Assembly (NCBI RefSeq): GCF_009793335.1
Contig: NZ_WING01000002.1
Coordinates: 1,054,001-1,118,000 of the forward strand
DNA: 64,000 nt
Direction: 5' to 3'
Origin: Actinomadura sp. J1-007
GTDB taxonomy: Bacteria > Actinomycetota > Actinomycetes > Streptosporangiales > Streptosporangiaceae
The notes below the pieces were generated by a model that was not told the DNA's origin, did not search any database, and saw only the letters and a program-made list of their open reading frames with translations. This document shows, piece after piece, positions 63,369 to 64,000 of this stretch; the stretch's first letter is position 1, and each line of letters begins with the position of its first letter. The translations under genes and the position numbers were made by a program.

Positions 63369-64000
63369 CGCGCTGATCGGGCTCGCGCCCGGAGGGGGAC
63401 GGGCCGGCGGGACCTCGGGTCCCGCCGGCCCGTCGGCGTCCCGACCGGGCGAGGCCGTACACCGGGACGGCCGCGAACTGGAGCGCCGCGATGGCGAGCA
63501 GCAGCAGCGAGGGGCGGAGCGAGGCCGCCGCGCCGGTGAGCGCGGCCCCGGCGGCCGACGCGGTGATCTTCAGGCCCGCGCCCAGCGTGAAGACCTGCGT
63601 CCGCAGGCGCGGCGGCGCGTGGTCGGCGCGGACGCGCAGGGTCGCGGCCAGCAGCGGGCCGTCCGCCGCGCCCGCGACCGCGAACAGCGCGACGCAGACC
63701 GGATAGGACGGGGCGAACGCGGCGGCGGTCAGGGCCGTTCCGTGCGCGGCGAGGCTCGCGACGGCCATCGTCCGGGCCGGGACGGACGGGAGCCATCGGG
63801 CGACGGCCAGCGAGCCGCCGAGCGCGCCGACCGCGGACGCGGTCATCAGCACCCCGCCGCCGCCCGCGTGCCCGAGCGAGATCGCGAGCAGGACCGCCGT
63901 GCCGGTGAGCCCGCCGATCCCGACGTGGGCGAGGCACGTCGCGGCGGTGATGCCGCGCAGCTCGCGGTCGCGCCAGACGGCGGCGAGCCCGGCGGCCAGG
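63349..64000 (-). CDS. MFS transporter (C-terminal part; runs off the right edge)
   Basis: The frame is open from 64000 to the stop at 63349. It encodes the last six or so membrane helices of an MFS protein: AATCLAHVGIGGLTGTAVLLAI, LMTASAVGALGGSLAVARWL, LFAVAGAADGPLLAATLRVR, TLGAGLKITASAAGAALTGA and LLLLAIAALQFAAVPVYGLA, ending in a hydrophilic Arg/Gly/Pro tail. The start lies outside the window; an internal ATG at 63852 is not the start. Substrate unknown. Confidence 0.8.
   Translation of the reverse strand, partial: LAAGLAAVWRDRELRGITAATCLAHVGIGGLTGTAVLLAISLGHAGGGGVLMTASAVGALGGSLAVARWLPSVPARTMAVASLAAHGTALTAAAFAPSYPVCVALFAVAGAADGPLLAATLRVRADHAPPRLRTQVFTLGAGLKITASAAGAALTGAAASLRPSLLLLAIAALQFAAVPVYGLARSGRRRAGGTRGPAGPSPSGREPDQRVTPSGS

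Overview
The window is a 64 kb chromosomal stretch of a very GC-rich actinomycete. C- or G-ending codons dominate, starts are often GTG or TTG, and the gene content is typical of the Streptosporangiales. That content includes a SARP/AfsR-type regulator, PucR-type regulators, a FolP2-type DHPS homologue, a GuaB1-type IMPDH relative, an LCP ligase, L,D-transpeptidase lipoproteins and many secreted proteins. Actinomadura or a close relative is my best guess, but that is inference. I see no plasmid, phage integrase, transposase or CRISPR array.

Layout. 1-4319: a very large polytopic membrane protein (minus strand, off the left edge) with an N-terminal zinc ribbon. 4400-10198: a P-loop kinase-like protein, an enolase-superfamily protein, an HExxH protein, an LCP-family protein and a GuaB1-type enzyme. 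11095-21187: a two-module Lrp regulator, two CPA1 Na+/H+ antiporters, a LysR/MFS/UBP-zinc-finger set, GDP-mannose dehydratase, a FolP-like protein and a CGNR regulator. 21379-27218: a small hypothetical protein, a thioesterase, a compact four-tRNA array (Trp, Ala, Lys, Ser) closed by a strong terminator, a divergent aminotransferase/LysR pair, an SCP2 protein and a membrane protein. 27419-31373: tandem L,D-transpeptidase lipoproteins and a GT4 glycosyltransferase. 31377-34990: a three-gene cassette of carnitine/choline acyltransferase-like protein, methyltransferase and Fe(II)/2-oxoglutarate oxygenase, the most promising candidate for an undescribed pathway. 35181-41618: TauE-type exporter with GntR regulator, a Tat-exported FAD oxidoreductase with a His-rich leader, a serine hydrolase and an acyl-CoA dehydrogenase of unusual codon use. 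41611-47041: a PucR/CdaR-like regulator and three translationally coupled secreted proteins (alpha/beta hydrolase, tyrosine phosphatase, propeller-like). 47055-51746: a CASTOR/POLLUX-like ion channel, a Gly-rich repeat protein and a PucR regulator, with related AT-rich motifs upstream of each. 51849-57589: cytochrome P450, GH28-like beta-helix protein and a divergent NAD-dependent DNA ligase. 57813-64000: a hypothetical protein plus glycosyl/glycerophospho-transferase-like pair, a large SARP-NB-ARC-TPR regulator, a 35-residue hydrophobic peptide and a truncated MFS transporter.

A striking property of the sequence is that seven genes change frame in the middle of recognisable domains, at eleven places. 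Every one is repaired by adding a single base, nearly always in a G/C run. This one-sided pattern argues for systematic one-base losses in the assembly rather than for seven pseudogenes, so I annotate these loci as single genes with interrupted frames.
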